The notes under the pieces are model-generated. The model made no database searches and was not told the origin of the DNA. It was given only the letters and a program-made list of their open reading frames with translations. From assembly GCF_000247695.1 (NCBI RefSeq), contig NW_004624854.1:563853-627852 (forward strand): a stretch of 64,000 nt of DNA, given 5' to 3'. This DNA is from Heterocephalus glaber. Its lineage: Eukaryota; Chordata; Mammalia; Rodentia; Bathyergidae. Below are positions 23,158 through 34,515 of this stretch, piece by piece; within the stretch, counting starts at the first letter, position 1; each line of letters starts with the position of its first letter. A program made the position numbers and the translations under genes.

Positions 23158-23529
23158 AACCTCAGTAGCTCCCTCTGCCTATCCAGCTTTGCAGAACTCT
23201 CAGTTCTAAAACATCATCCACTTCCGGCTCACCTTCCTTTTTTACCTGTTTTTCTGCCCATTCAGTATTTCCACCAGAGATGACAGTGTGCACCCTTTGC
23301 CGCTGACCGATACTATAACCATCAATTACTGTTTGCTTCGAATTGCACTTCCCTCCCCTCCAGATGCTTCCGGACCATTTCCAAATGACTTGGCTGCTGG
23401 TGTCCCTCCCCGCAATGGGCACCTCCCATCCTCAAGTTTCCTGCACTGTGTCCCTCTGAAGCCTCCGGAAGTCCCCCGAGAGCTGAGAACCTTGTCATTT
23501 TCTGCTCTTACAAGTTCTTCTTTCTTAAC
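23158..23529 (+). other. Exon-like segment (speculative)
   Basis: A strong acceptor (CATCTTTCTCTTTGTTTTCACAG ending at 23157) is followed 372 bases later by a fair donor (AAC|GTGAGA at 23530). The interval is GC-richer than its flanks and holds an open frame from the ATG at 23288 to 23533. The protein is rich in Pro, Ser and Leu and matches nothing I know. It could be an untranslated alternative first-intron exon, a lncRNA exon or chance. Confidence 0.2.
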
Positions 23530-26403
23530 GTGAGAGGTGACCCTGCTAGCTAGCCTTGGACAATACAAAGACAGAGCAGCCTAGATCTGGATAGCTTTTT
23601 TGGAGACGGCACCATTTGGAGGAAAGTCACACAGCATAGACACTTTCACTGTGGCTTTTTTCAAGCTGAAGCTTGGGAGGAGATGGTTCCTGAGAGCCAT
23701 CCTGCACTCCACTTAAAGGGATCCCCACTTTCCAGCCCATTGTCCAAACCTCAGGAACTCAGTCGTAATTGATGTGGAATGATTCCCGGCGAGCATCCTC
23801 AGAGTGGGGCATGACACTGGTCGCTGCTTCTCCTGGTATATGGTGTGGTGAAGGCTTAGCCCCTAGCCTGGACTTCTGTAAAAAGTATTATTATAAGGTC
23901 TTGTGTTAACTAGTTAAGAGGTTTTAGGGTTAGGTCTGAAAGATGATTTATAGCTGTATTATTTGGACAGCCAGTGAAAGTAGTTTCTTCGAAAGACTGA
24001 GGAGTAGCATATGCTCAGTAAGCACCAGCCAGATGACTGATCTCAGGAAAGGGCTCATTCCATGGTGGATCCAGTAGGGCTGAGCAAGGCCGAGAAAATG
24101 CAGAGCAGGAAGCTGTGAAACTTCCTTTGCCCCTCTGGGTCGCTGGTCGACAGAATGGCCAAGGGTTCTGCTGCACAGTGAGAAGACAGGAGCTGTTTGA
24201 AACGCACTGGCGTTTGTAAGGGGAGTTTGCCAGTCTGCATTACAGATGAGGTGAAAGCTGAGGCAGTGGTCTACAGCAAGAGTAGGCTTCACAGTGCGAA
24301 GTGATGGCGAATGTTCACCTCAAGAGCATCTGAGAATAGCCATGGTGCGGGCTTCCCCCTGTGCACATGGCTGTCTTTCATTCTTCTCACTCTGGAGGCC
24401 TAAGGACACTGAATCTAGCAAGATTTTAAGTATTTGAACTTCCATTTCCAATTAAAGGTAACTTCTGCTTTACAGATTAAGCTGGATAAGAAAGCTAGAA
24501 CAGTGTCTGTTGGCCGCAATAAACACTGCTGAATTTGGAAAAGACTACATTAGCCAAAATCTTATTTTTATAACTTGAGGTTCTAAAAAGCAATAGCAAA
24601 TCAGCCCCTTAGCATTTCCCAAAATATTCCAATCCATCTGCTTTAAAAGTTATTGCCAAATTCTTTAATTTGTTAATAAGAAATCAAACATGCTTACTCT
24701 TGCAGCTGTGTTTTGGGGGTATTCTCTTTCACCGAGGGGCCACTGAACTCCTCTCCAGGTGGAGCGCATCCCCTTCTTTAAGCAGATGTTTTACAAGTGT
24801 GTAATCCTATCCTATTTGGAGTTTTATTATCCTTTCTTTTAACATGAGTATGAAAAATATCATGGCACTAACCTTTGACCTTCCTTGAATCTTGCTGGTT
24901 TTAGCATGGCCAATGAGGAAATTATAGACATTTTCCTCCTGGTTTACAAAACCCTGGGAATTAAACTTTGGGTTTTCCTTTGACCTTTTTCTTGCTTGAT
25001 TGTTTGACTGTTTTATAATGGAAAGAGGATTGAATGTCTGAGCTTAGTCACCAAAAACCTGTCACTTGATATCTTGAAAGGAAACAGGATCTGTCTTAGG
25101 TTCAGAGTCTTTATGACTAGAAAATAGAACGAAACAAAAATACTGATGGCACTGAGGTTATAATTCCTTTCCCCTCCCCTGTAACATATGCAGTTTCCAG
25201 GTGGGTGTTCAGGTGTGTTTCAAGGACGGATAATGGGAGTGAGACTCGAGGAGAAAGTGTCGCCATATGCTTCCTAGGTACCGACTTCCTGTTGCTTCCT
25301 GTTGAAAGATCCAAAATGAAACTGGAAGCAGTTGAGATGAGCGCCCCCAAGTGGGTGTCAGTGTCAGTGTACCCGTCTTCAGAAGTATTGCAAGAGAGCT
25401 TGGAAAAAGCTTGACATGGGTTTGAAAGTAAAAGGCCCCGATTCTGCATAGGTGGAGGAGGAGGGAGGATGTGGAAGTAGCTTCACTTACTCTTAGCTCC
25501 TTTGTAGGAGGTTTGATTTGTATTTCCTGGGTCAGAATGAAGCCAGGGTAATGGATGTTGCCAGCTGGTTGAGTCCGTGAGGTTGGCTGGGAAGGAGGTC
25601 CGCTGCACAGGCTGCCCCCTGATCCTATCCGTACAAAACAGCGAGCATCTCCAGCTGAATACTGGAGCGAGGAGCTATTTTCATCTAATAGAATTCAAAG
25701 AACAAAGATATTAGGGAGTTAATTATCTTAGAAATGGTTTCACTTTATGATATAAAATAGAATATTAAAGAAGCAAATTTAAACAGATGATGAAAAATTA
25801 ACACCGCCTGCAGTTACTACACTCTGGTCATGAGGAAACCAAGACCAGGCTGCGTCCATCTTCTGGAGTGGCACAAGCCCCGCCTCATGGTTTTGAACTT
25901 TCAGGTCTGTTAAAATCTCCCCTTTGCAGCTGCAGTTTCTTTTGTTGCAGAGTTGGGGTTGGCGGTGGGTGGTGCGCAGCTGACTCACAGGCCTAGCCTC
26001 CTCCTCTTCCCACCGGGCCTGACCTGTCCCCTTCTGCTTCCGGCGAGCTCGTCCCTCGCTCAGTAACCAGGGCTGGAGTTGCAGTCGGGCACAGTCGCCT
26101 GCTGCGATGGCCGGCACCTGGGGACGTCCTGTCCTCGTCCTCCTCCCCTGGTGCCCACACTCGTGCCACAGGCTGGGGCCAGGCCCTTCAGACTCTCCTT
26201 TGCATGGTGTTTTCTAATCTCTGTTGAGATGAGGCTGCAGTTGCTTTGACCTGGTTTATGGCCAGTGTTACTCAGACTTGAAGCACAGTGAAAGATCATT
26301 TCATTTTGCTCAATATCATTTTCTGGGAGGAGTGTTGGTGGTTGGGAATTGCTTCAGAGATTTATAAATTTATGATCTACTGCTTTATTAGTAAATGGCT
26401 TTT
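23530..26403. other. Non-coding, largely repeat-free stretch
   Basis: No transposon recognised over nearly 2.9 kb. The AT-rich block 24400-24700 contains TTTAATTTGTTAATAAG and CAATTAAAGG words and could be conserved non-coding DNA. A GC-rich patch lies at 25940-26170. Confidence 0.4.
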
Positions 26404-26576
26404 GGGAGACAGTCCTGGGGATTGAACCCAGGCCTTTGCACTGCTACATCCCCTCCCTTTTTTAGTGTGTATTTTGAGACAGGGTCAAAGTTGCTAAGTT
26501 GCCCAGGCTGGGCTCAAACTTGTCTCGTCATCTCAGAGTAAAGAGATTCAGGTGTCTCCACCATGCCTGGCTAATA
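26404..26576 (-). repeat. B4-like composite SINE (ID part plus B1 part)
   Basis: Inverted ID-derived segment CTGGGGATTGAACCCAGGCCTTTGCACTGCTACATCCC joined to an inverted B1-like segment GAGACAGGGTCAAAGTTGC... CCCAGGCTGGGCTCAAACTTG... CCACCATGCCTGGC. Such ID+B1 fusions are a rodent SINE type. Confidence 0.75.
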
Positions 26577-26985
26577 AACGGCTTTAAAGGAAGAAAAAAA
26601 ATTGTTTTGATTGTGTGTCTGTGAAGAGGAATCTTAAGTTTTCAGATTCAATTCAACTAAGACTTGATTAAAACATAACCAGGAACTGACCATCTGGGAA
26701 ACACTATCGGTGGACCCACAAATATCACGGTCATCTGGATAATAAAATACAATTTTCACTGACGAAAAATATTGGGGCACTAAGAGAATCCAAGTGTATA
26801 TAAAAAAGTCTGATCTCCTTAATTTTATTTCTTTTTGGACCATTTGTTTTGGTTGTAATTTCCAATTAATATTTATCCTCTTTTCTGTTTGACCCCTTTC
26901 CATGTTTCCTGAATTTGTTCTATGATAGGCTGTGTTTAATCTGATTTAAATTATAGATATAACTTTTATGAAGAATAACTACAGA
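26577..26985. other. AT-rich non-coding stretch
   Basis: Nothing recognised. Confidence 0.4.
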
Positions 26986-27106
26986 TTTTATTATGACTTT
27001 TTACCCTTTAGAATAATTCCTATTTCTAAATGTCTGTATAGATCTATAAAAGGGCATAGAAAAGGTCTAGGAGGGTAGTCATTTACTGATGGACATTCGA
27101 AGTATT

Positions 27107-27203
27107 TCTTTTTTCTTTTCTTTTTTGGTACCAGGGATTGAACTCAGGACTTTGTGCTTGCCAGGCAGGTGCTGTGCCACTGAGCCAAATCCCCAGCTCC
27201 AGT
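27107..27203 (-). repeat. ID-type SINE nested in L1
   Basis: Long T-rich tail, GGTACCAGGGATTGAACTCAGG, then CCACTGAGCCAAATCCCCAGC. An imperfect target-site duplication (GAAGTATTTCT at about 27099 and GAGGTATTTCT at about 27207) flanks it. Confidence 0.9.
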
Positions 27204-27261
27204 TGAGGTATTTCTAGGGTTGAGCTATTGCAAATAAAGCTGCCAGTGAACATTTGCATAT

Positions 27262-27442
27262 GACATTTTCCTCCCCCCTCTTTCTCTACCACTGTGCTAC
27301 ATTCCCAGCCCTTTCTATTTTTATTTTAAAAATTTTGAGACAGGGTCTCACCAAGTTGCCCAGGCTGGCCTCAAACTTGTGACCCTTTTACCTTAGCCTC
27401 CCAAGTACCTGGGATTACAGGTGTGTGTCACCACTCTGGCTA
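27262..27442 (-). repeat. B4-like composite SINE nested in L1
   Basis: A shortened inverted ID part, CTCTACCACTGTGCTACATTCCCAGCCC, is followed by a full B1-like part, GAGACAGGGTCTCACCAAG... GGCCTCAAACTTG... GCCTCCCAAGTACCTGGGATTACAGG. Confidence 0.8.
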
Positions 27443-27700
27443 TCTTCATTTCTCTTGAGTAAATAATTAGGAGTAGACTTGTGAATAGCATGGCTTGCTT
27501 ATGCTTATGCTTAAAGAGAAAAAGTTTTATGAAGAGTTTGTACCATTTAATGTTCTGACCAGCAGGTATGTGAGCTCTAGTTATTCCTTATCTTTGTCAA
27601 TACCTAATACTATCTGTCTTTTAAATTTTAGCCATTCTAAGAGATGTGTAGTAGTATCATGGTTTTAATAATTCCTTGTGTTCATGGTTTCAGTATTGGA

Positions 27701-28845
27701 ATTTTCTTTGGTCCCCTAATGCCATTTTTCTGTGTTGTGCTATCTTATTTCTCTGTTGCTCAGCCTGCTAGCTTCCCTCTGACCCTTTCTCACTCCCTCA
27801 TTCCGTCTCAGCCTGTGAGTCTGTCCATGGTTGCTTTCTCTTGGTTGTTACTCATCTTCCAATGATGGTGTCAATGCCAGCTGTTTACTGAAGTACAGAC
27901 ACTCGGGATGTGGAGGAGGGGCAGGATCAGCATTAGCTCAGTCTGGACATCTCAGCGCAGTTTCTGACCTAACTCACTGGATCCTGTGGTCGAGACACAT
28001 CCCACGTAGGAATCTCTGTGTGACAGGATCTGGCTTGTGTTAGGACATCATGGCTGTGCGAAGCCAGGTGGTAGACCTTCGGTGTAGTGACCTTGTGTTC
28101 CCCCCCCCCCAGGAGCGATGTTGTCCTTACAGCCTGGATCTGCCCACCTGCTGTGGACCCCGACCCACAGCTCCGCCAGCCCAGGTTGTGTGCCTTCCAG
28201 CTGAGACTTCTGCTCCTTGCAGATAACTGTGTATCTGTGTAAGTTTTGTTCTGTTCTGCTGTTGTATCTTCACTCGCCTTGACTCAGTTTTGCTTTATTT
28301 GAATTAACTGCTCAAGGTTTACAGATGAGGTGGTCCCTTCGTTGGCTGCATATTGACTCCTCCCCATCAGGAGCTCTTTTTGTGTTGGGTTGGCCTTAGG
28401 AGGAGAGTGGAGGAGAGACACCCCAGCTCTGTTACTTCCCTCCGACCTCTCACGTGGCACCTCTCACGTGGGACCCTTCATTGTGCCTTTTCTCACCCAG
28501 CTTCTGCTTCCCCCGTGTCAAGACTGACTCCTCTTCTTGCTGCTCCAAGTTTTTTACTCTTGCCTTCCTTCATGAGCACAGTTTCCTCCAGCCCCCAGTC
28601 CCCTCCTTCACACTCCGTACCCTGATCTGGATTTCCCCGACTGTCTGTCCTGAGTGAAGGCTGCCAGCCCAGAGCGTGCCTGTCTTCCTACCATGTCCTC
28701 CGCTGTGGTGCAACTGTTTCCGGGAGGCTGCCCTGCCTGCTCTGATCTGATCTGCCCTACTCCCTCCTCCACTCATGTGCAGAGTTTAACATTTCATTAT
28801 TTGTAGTCTTGTGCTCTTTGTTGTTATTTCTAATGTTGTTTCCCC
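27701..28845. other. Non-coding stretch with a C run
   Basis: A ten-base C run at about 28100-28110. The frames at 28353-28657 are Pro/Ser-rich and overlap. Possibly decayed L2 before the tail listed next. No exon recognised. Confidence 0.4.
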
Positions 28846-28955
28846 ACCTGGACTGTAAGCAATGGAGAAGGTGGACTGAGTCATTCCAATTTCTATATAC
28901 TTACCATGCCTAGCACAGTGCTAACACAAATAAATGCTTAGTAAACAACTAGTAG
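28846..28955 (+). mobile_element. LINE-2 3' end
   Basis: ACCTGGACTGTAAGC... then CCATGCCTAGCACAGTGCTAACACAAATAAATGCTTAGTAAAC matches the conserved L2 tail (GCCTGGCACATAGTAGGCGCTCAATAAA). Confidence 0.75.
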
Positions 28956-29118
28956 TTAATTCACCATCTGCATATATGGTTGTTTGTTATGTCAGTGTGT
29001 TTACACAACTTACCATCTTTATCATCTGGTTTTGTAGTTTTCCATTTGGGGCTTTTTAGGGTCTTATATGATTTGCCTCAGTACCTGGTAATGCTGAGAT
29101 TTTCCTTCCTTGGGTGTG
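28956..29118. other. Short non-coding spacer
   Basis: Nothing recognised. Confidence 0.4.
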
Positions 29119-29159
<41 letters not shown>

Positions 29160-29170
29160 TGTGTGTGTGT
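29119..29170 (+). repeat. (GT)n microsatellite
   Basis: About 26 GT units with one TT interruption near 29157. Confidence 0.97.
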
Positions 29171-30815
29171 TTTAAAGCTAGATACTCTGAGCTTTGTAGG
29201 ACTTATCATTGTCAGCGCCCTGGCAACTGAACAATATAATATATATTAGAATGGTGGAAAGTGCAGGAGAGAGACATAGTTCCCAGTGTATTAAACTGTG
29301 ATGCTTTTAAGAATGGTGCTTACTATCCCTTTTGATTATTCGTTGGGATCAAATGCCATAATGCAATTTAAAGATAAATAGCTTGGCATATTTCCCAAGA
29401 ATAGGGTGCTTCTGTATTTGGGCTTTCTAGGTTTTCTGGAAAGAGTGGGTTTGAATTTTTGGGAAGGGAAAAGAGGGAAGAAGTGGGAGATGTGATTATA
29501 CTGGTTTGTAAACAAATCACTGACTGTACAATTTGTACAGCTAGAGATATCTTGGGGATCATATCGTCCCACTTCAGCTTTTTTAGTGAGAAAATTAAGG
29601 GCCAGCGTGGTAGAGTGACTGCCATAATGGTACAGTTGTAAGTCAGGGGTAGGGCAGAACTGTGACTAGGTTGAGGTTATTCATATTATTTCTGAATTCT
29701 CTCACCCAGTTTGTAGAAAATATCATTCTACAAGTAACAGTCTGAGAAACTCACACATCCTTTCACAGTCTAATCCTTTAAAAGAGAGTCTTTCAAAAGA
29801 TTTCTAATATGCTGAACCACTCTGTGAGATGTCAGGCAGGGTTATCTTTCAAAAACAAATGGATCGGGCCAGGTTCTGTCTTAGCAGCGCTCACTCTGGC
29901 TCAGGGGAGTGTCCCAAGGGGGCAGTGAACGGGGAGCTCATCTGATTGTGCTAAACATCTCTGCACCTTGTCACCGAATGCTGGGTCTGGTTACCCAGAC
30001 TCCACAGCCTGCAGGGCTGGAAGGCCCGCAGCTTCCCCTATTCTCTTGAGGACTAAGGTCACTAGTGGCTCCCACGGTGCCATTTGCAACCTGGGCATTG
30101 GAAGTGCTCCTGGGGGCTTGGGAGACAGGAGCCAGTGGCCTGGCAGTTTCCCCAGCTGTGATAGGGTAGAGAGGCAACGGGAGAGGAATCACAAACAGCT
30201 CCCTGCCTGGATGTGACTCATTCTCAGTGGTCAGTGAATGCCTTTCATTCTGCTTTACAATTTCGCCTCTAGATTTATAACCCCGGGGAATCATGCATTT
30301 TGTTAGGATTTGGGAAAGACCTTCAGAATGTTTGATGTAGTGTAGAGTTTAAATACAGTGTCCTTTCTGTTGTTTCATTTAAACCTTTTAAATGTTTTGT
30401 AACTTCAGTATCCTTGTTTTGGGAATTAGCAATTATGGACCAGATTTCTACTGAAGGCTTTTTATACCTAGAAATAATTGTATGCTTTTTCTTCGGGCAT
30501 GGGAATATAAGAGTATAAATTGTGAAAAATGAGTCTTTCTTCTGAAAATTAAGTGCAGTTGTGGGATGAAAATAAAGGAATCAAAAGTACCAGAACATAG
30601 CCCTTTGAAGTTAAAGGGCTCAATATTTTTGGTTGCAAATAGTGGTCTACATTTTTCTATTGTTTATAATATACATTTACTTAACAAAATCATTGACTTT
30701 GAGTCATTGTACAAAGTATATTGCTGTGTTTTGAATTTCTTTTGCCTTGCAAGTTACAGTAGTATAATTTTAAAAAATATCCATTATATTCCCAGTGTTA
30801 AAATTTACTGTAGTC
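29171..30815. other. Non-coding stretch
   Basis: A weak MIR-like segment at 29560-29690 (AGTGAGAAAATTAAGGGCCAG... GTAAGTCAGGGGTAGGGC). Nothing else recognised. Confidence 0.4.
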
Positions 30816-30900
30816 CTGCCGGGGATTTAGCTCAGTGGTTTCGCCGCCTGCTGCGCAAGCGCAAGGACCTGAGTTTAATCCCCAGTACCAAAAAAAGAAA
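30816..30900 (+). repeat. ID-type SINE, young
   Basis: CTGCCGGGGATTTAGCTCAGTGG and GTTTAATCCCCAGTACC with an A tail. A perfect 17 bp target-site duplication TAAAATTTACTGTAGTC lies at 30799-30815 and 30901-30917. Confidence 0.96.
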
Positions 30901-31220
30901 TAAAATTTACTGTAGTCTTTATTAAAATTACATGTTAAATTTAGTGACTAAGGATTATTTTAATTTAAAGTATTGAGACTTTTCCCCATAAAAGAATACC
31001 ACAATTTAGAAACAATACAGAATTTATATTTGAAGCATACTTTATAAGAAAAATAAATAGAAAAAGTTGTCTGTATGCTCGCATTTAAAAAATTTTGAAG
31101 TTTGAAATATTTAAAAATGCTTTTATCACAAAGTCATGAAAAAAATTTTTGTGACCATTACTATTATCTCCTTTGTTTTAGAAGTTCTAACCAATGAAGT
31201 TATCCTATAAAAATAAACTG

Positions 31221-31336
31221 GGGGGGCTGGGGATTTAGCTCAGTGGTGCTGCGCCTGCCTCACAAGTGCCAGGTCCTGAGTTTGATCCCCAGTACTGGCA
31301 AAAGAAAAAAAGAAAACAAACAAAACAAACAAAATA
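31221..31336 (+). repeat. ID-type SINE, first of a tandem pair
   Basis: GGGGCTGGGGATTTAGCTCAG... GAGTTTGATCCCCAGTACTGG followed by a long A-rich tail with AAACA units to 31336. Confidence 0.95.
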
Positions 31337-31431
31337 GGGCTAGGGATTTAGCTCAGTGGTTTCACTGCCTGCTGCGCAAGCACAAGGACCCGAGTTCGAC
31401 CCCTGGTACCAAAAAAAAAATAAAACAAGAC
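31337..31431 (+). repeat. ID-type SINE, second of a tandem pair
   Basis: GGCTAGGGATTTAGCTCAG... GAGTTCGACCCCTGGTACC and A tail. It sits in the A-rich tail of the copy before it. The pair is bounded by AAAATAAACTGGG (ending 31223) and AAAAGTAAACTGGG (ending about 31444). Confidence 0.95.
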
Positions 31432-31639
31432 AAAAGTAAACTGGGAAGAATCAGAAATCATTATTGGTAAATGATGTTTTACTTAAAATAATTATAAATG
31501 ATTTTTTTACTTAAAAAATAGGCCTAGGATATAAAAGTTGTTAGTAAAAATCTGAGGTCAATCCCTGTAAGAATCAAGTAAATATAAATTAAACCAAAAA
31601 ATGAAATTTGTTTTTACCTTTCAGGCAAGCATCTTCTAG

Positions 31640-31850
31640 TGTAATAAGAGCTACATTTACTGTATGTCTCTTGTATCAGATGTTGTAGCATCTCACTTAA
31701 TTCTAATGATAACCCTTTAGGCAGGTGCAATAACCCAATCCCCAATTTACAGAAATCTGCAGAAAACTAAGTCACCCTCTTAGTTCACAGCACAGCTGGG
31801 ATTTGAACTTAGCTCTAGACCCTGCTCTTTCACTCACTGCATGTCCCCTA
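31640..31850 (+). repeat. MIR SINE, nearly full length
   Basis: TCTCACTTAATTCTAATGATAACCC, AGGCAGGTGCAATAACCCAATCCCCAATTTACAG, then AGTTCACAGCACAGCTGGGATTTGAACTTAG. Core and 3' MIR order. Confidence 0.8.
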
Positions 31851-32345
31851 AAGATGAAAACCATTCAGTACTGGTGAACGTATCCGGAACGGCAGATGGG
31901 GGATGTTTACTGTTCCGTTCTTCCTATAGCTTAGAATCCAGCCATTCCAGTTCTAAGGATTTATCCTGAGGGAATGATCGGGCCACTGAGCAGTGATGAA
32001 AATGTGGGGATGTGCTTGCAGCAGGGTTATAATAACAATCTGAAGAGCTGCCTTCAGGGTGCTGTTCAGCTGAATCATGCTACACCATGCAGAGAAATGT
32101 TACATGGCTGTTAAAAAGGCTGAGACACTGTTATGTTTATTAATGCAAATGCCTCCGATACATTTGTGTGATCAAAAGCAGATTACAAAGCAGCTTTGCT
32201 TTGTAGCATGATCTCATCTTATCTGTGCTTCTAGATAGCTATGCATGTATTTATAGACCAGAATGCTGTGGGCCATCATCTCTGGGTGCTGGCTCTATGG
32301 ATAATATTTAGTTTCTCCTTTATATTTCCTCATCGTTTTTGGAAA
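31851..32345 (+). mobile_element. Old LINE-1 (L1M-like) 3' end
   Basis: ATGCAGAGAAATGTTACATGGCTGTTAAAAAGGCTGAGACAC followed by ATGCAAATGCC and GATCAAAAGCAG fits the 3' untranslated region of older L1 families (ACTATGCAGCTGTTAAAAAGAATGAG). Confidence 0.6.
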
Positions 32346-33353
32346 CTGTATAGTCATATGTCAGTTTTATAATTGGGAAAGCACCCTATAAAAATATTCA
32401 TTTTCCCTGTCCTCCAACTGTATAATTTTATGATAAAATTAGTTCTGCAGGTTTTAACTCGGCTTCATACTTGGAGCATGAGGCAGTTTTATGTGAACTT
32501 TTTCATGAAGTGCTGTTTTCTCAATTTGTTTTTAAAGTCTCTGCTTCCAGGGTTTACTATTCCCTTCTCCAGAGCCGCTCCTGGAACCTAGGTGTGCTGT
32601 CATTAGGTGGGGCCAAAGAGCTGTGATTTGCTCTGAACTACAGGTCCCACCTTAGTTTGCTGAGCTTCTTGATGTAAACATGACTTTTCTGTAATGTGAT
32701 TTACATACAAATAGAACTCTGTTAGAGCAAACTAAATACAAGGTATCATCGAACATTAAAGCAGATGGTACTTTATGGCGTGTTTAAAATCAACAGATGT
32801 CATTAATGATCAGGAATCTTTAGTCAGTCAGAAAGCTGTTCTCAGGCCCTACTCTAGGATCCTGGTTAGTGCTCCTTTCTTCCTTAGTCTTAGCTCAGTG
32901 TGAAGCCTCCAACAGCCCAAGCTCTGCCACATACCTTACTGTCATTTGGACTTGGCTGCTATTGAAGTGCTTTGGGCATTTCATTTTTTTGTTCAGATTT
33001 TTGTTGCATAGGCTTAAAACTAGTTTAGTTGGCTGAATTCTTTCAAAGTCTTCTGTAGAAGTAATTGTCTGGCAGATTTTACCCCATTCTGAGACCCTAA
33101 AGTTCTGTGTTGTAGAAGAACCAAGAGTCATTACTGGTTTCTTTCTTATGTGAGTGAGTTAACTCACTGACATGGTCTATGTAAGCAGAGTGAGTGCATA
33201 TGATGGGCTTGCTCACTTGCCTGAACGTACTTCTTAGAACAGACCTAATTAAATAAAAGAGTCCTAGAAAATATGCTGGTTTTTGTTCGAGGCCTCAATT
33301 CCCTCACGGATTTTCCCTGGTCCTTGTGGATAGGGTGTAATCTTTCTAGATTT
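32346..33353. other. Non-coding stretch, nothing recognised
   Basis: Mixed composition, short frames only. Confidence 0.45.
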
Positions 33354-33497
33354 CTCTCTCTCTCTCTCCCCCTTTCTCCCCCCTCTCCCTTTCTCTCTCC
33401 CCCCCCTTCTCTCTCCCCTTTCTCTCTCTTTCTCCTCCTTTCTCTCTCTCTCCCCCTTTCTCTCTCCCCCTCCCCCTTTCTCTCTCTCTCTCTTTCT
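33354..33497 (+). repeat. Long CT-rich (polypyrimidine) tract
   Basis: About 144 bases of almost only C and T, made of TCTC, CCCCC and TTTCTC blocks. It runs directly into the T-rich tail side of the inverted SINE at 33498. It gives a low-complexity open frame on each strand, which is not coding. Confidence 0.97.
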
Positions 33498-33542
33498 TTT
33501 TTTGGTGCTGGGGATGGAACATAGGGCCTTGCATATGCTAGT
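33498..33542 (-). repeat. ID-type SINE, 3' half (split copy)
   Basis: TTTTTTTGGTGCTGGGGATGGAACATAGGGCCTTGCATATGCTA is the inverted 3' half. The matching 5' half resumes at 33927. Confidence 0.85.
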
Positions 33543-33926
33543 TGTAACAGTTAAGCTTATTTGTCACTTGATTGGCTTGGGGCTGCTGAGGGGATTAATA
33601 GAGCACTGTTTTTTTTTTTTTGGTACCAGGGATCAAACTTGGGTCCTTGCACTTACACAGCAGGTGGCAAAACCACTGAGCTAAATCCCCGGCCTAGAGC
33701 ACTCTTATAGGTGTGACCCGAATGTTGTCATGGCTGTGTGACACTGCTCTGCTGCCACGAACTAAGCATCTTTGTTCTGCCATTTCCTTCCACCACGATT
33801 TTCCTGCCTGGAGCCAGCGAACTGTGAACTGAATCCCCTAAAACTCTGAGCCAAGTTAAAGCTCTCCTTCCTTAAGTTGTGGGTGTGAGATAGGTGGTCT
33901 TAGCAAACGTAAAGCTGACTAATACG
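33543..33926 (+). mobile_element. MaLR-type LTR inserted into an ID SINE
   Basis: TGTAACAGTTAAGCTTATTTGTCAC at the start. GAACTGAATCCCCTAAAACTCTGAGCC, GCTCTCCTTCCTTAAGTTG and GCTGACTAATACG lie at the end, as in MaLR LTRs. The flanks CTAGT and CTTAG look like a decayed 5 bp target duplication. It splits one ID SINE and itself contains a younger one. Confidence 0.8.
33608..33694 (-). repeat. ID-type SINE nested in the MaLR LTR
   Basis: T run, GGTACCAGGGATCAAACTTGG, CCACTGAGCTAAATCCCCGGC. TAGAGCACT occurs at 33599-33607 and 33695-33703 as a target-site duplication. Confidence 0.94.
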
Positions 33927-33968
33927 CTTAGGCAAGCACTCTACCATTAGGCTATGCCCCCAGCCCTC
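33927..33968 (-). repeat. ID-type SINE, 5' half (split copy)
   Basis: GGCAAGCACTCTACCATTAGGCTATGCCCCCAGCCC completes the inverted SINE that starts at 33498. Confidence 0.85.
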
Positions 33969-34433
33969 ATTTGTTTTTGTATTCTCGGCTCTGGGATTAT
34001 TTGCTGGAATCAGGATTAACTCATTAAAATAACCCAGGCTGCATTTGTGAGACCCATGTGTGTTTGTCGGAGCTCAGGGGTCAGCCATGCACTTGGTCAT
34101 GTATAGACAAAGCCCAGAATTGATTTCTGTGAAAGGTCTTGCAAAGATCTCCTGGGAAAGAGCCACTCCCCCACTGCTCTGCAGGCCAGAAGGAAGCAGC
34201 CTTCAGAAAGGGCACGAGTGCCAGGTGGTTTCCTTCCTGATCATGAAAGGATGAAATTCTTCCCTGTGGCGTGGCCCTTAGTTACATGTCAAACATTTAG
34301 GGTTGGGTTTCCATGAGTTGACATGATCTTGAACTTGTTTGCAAATCTTTACAAGAAACTCATTATAAGAAATTATGCTCACAAAAAATGCTTAAATATT
34401 TGAAGCCTAGAGCTTGCTTTCAGATCTGAAATT

Positions 34434-34515
34434 TGGGTTGGAGGTGTAGCTCAGTGGCAGAGCACTTGTTTAATGTGAGCAAGGCCCTGGGGCTCAACCC
34501 CAGCACCACACGCAG
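34434..34515 (+). repeat. ID-type SINE, older subfamily
   Basis: GGGTTGGAGGTGTAGCTCAGTGGCAGAGCACTTG... GGCTCAACCCCAGCACCAC. The AGAGCACTTG variant, as at 19713. Confidence 0.9.

Larger units (their letters stand above)
26986..27700 (-). mobile_element. Old LINE-1 3' end, interrupted by two SINEs
   Basis: Words of the inverted L1 3' untranslated region appear in order around the insertions: TTTACTGATGGACATTCG, GCAAATAAAGCTGCCAGTGAACATTTGCATATGACA, then ATTTCTCTTGAGTAAATAATTAGGAG, GTACCATTTAATGTTCTGACCAGCAGG and AATTTTAGCCATTCTAAGAG. The left boundary is uncertain. Confidence 0.7.

Noticed and set aside
29119..29170. GT run as a possible Z-DNA regulatory element
   Set aside because: An ordinary microsatellite with no supporting signal around it.
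30816..30900. tRNA-like box A and box B sequences (also in about twenty other places)
   Set aside because: These are tRNA-derived SINEs with A tails and target duplications, not tRNA genes.
33273..33534. Ser/Pro/Leu- and Glu/Arg-repetitive proteins on both strands
   Set aside because: They are translations of the CT-rich tract.
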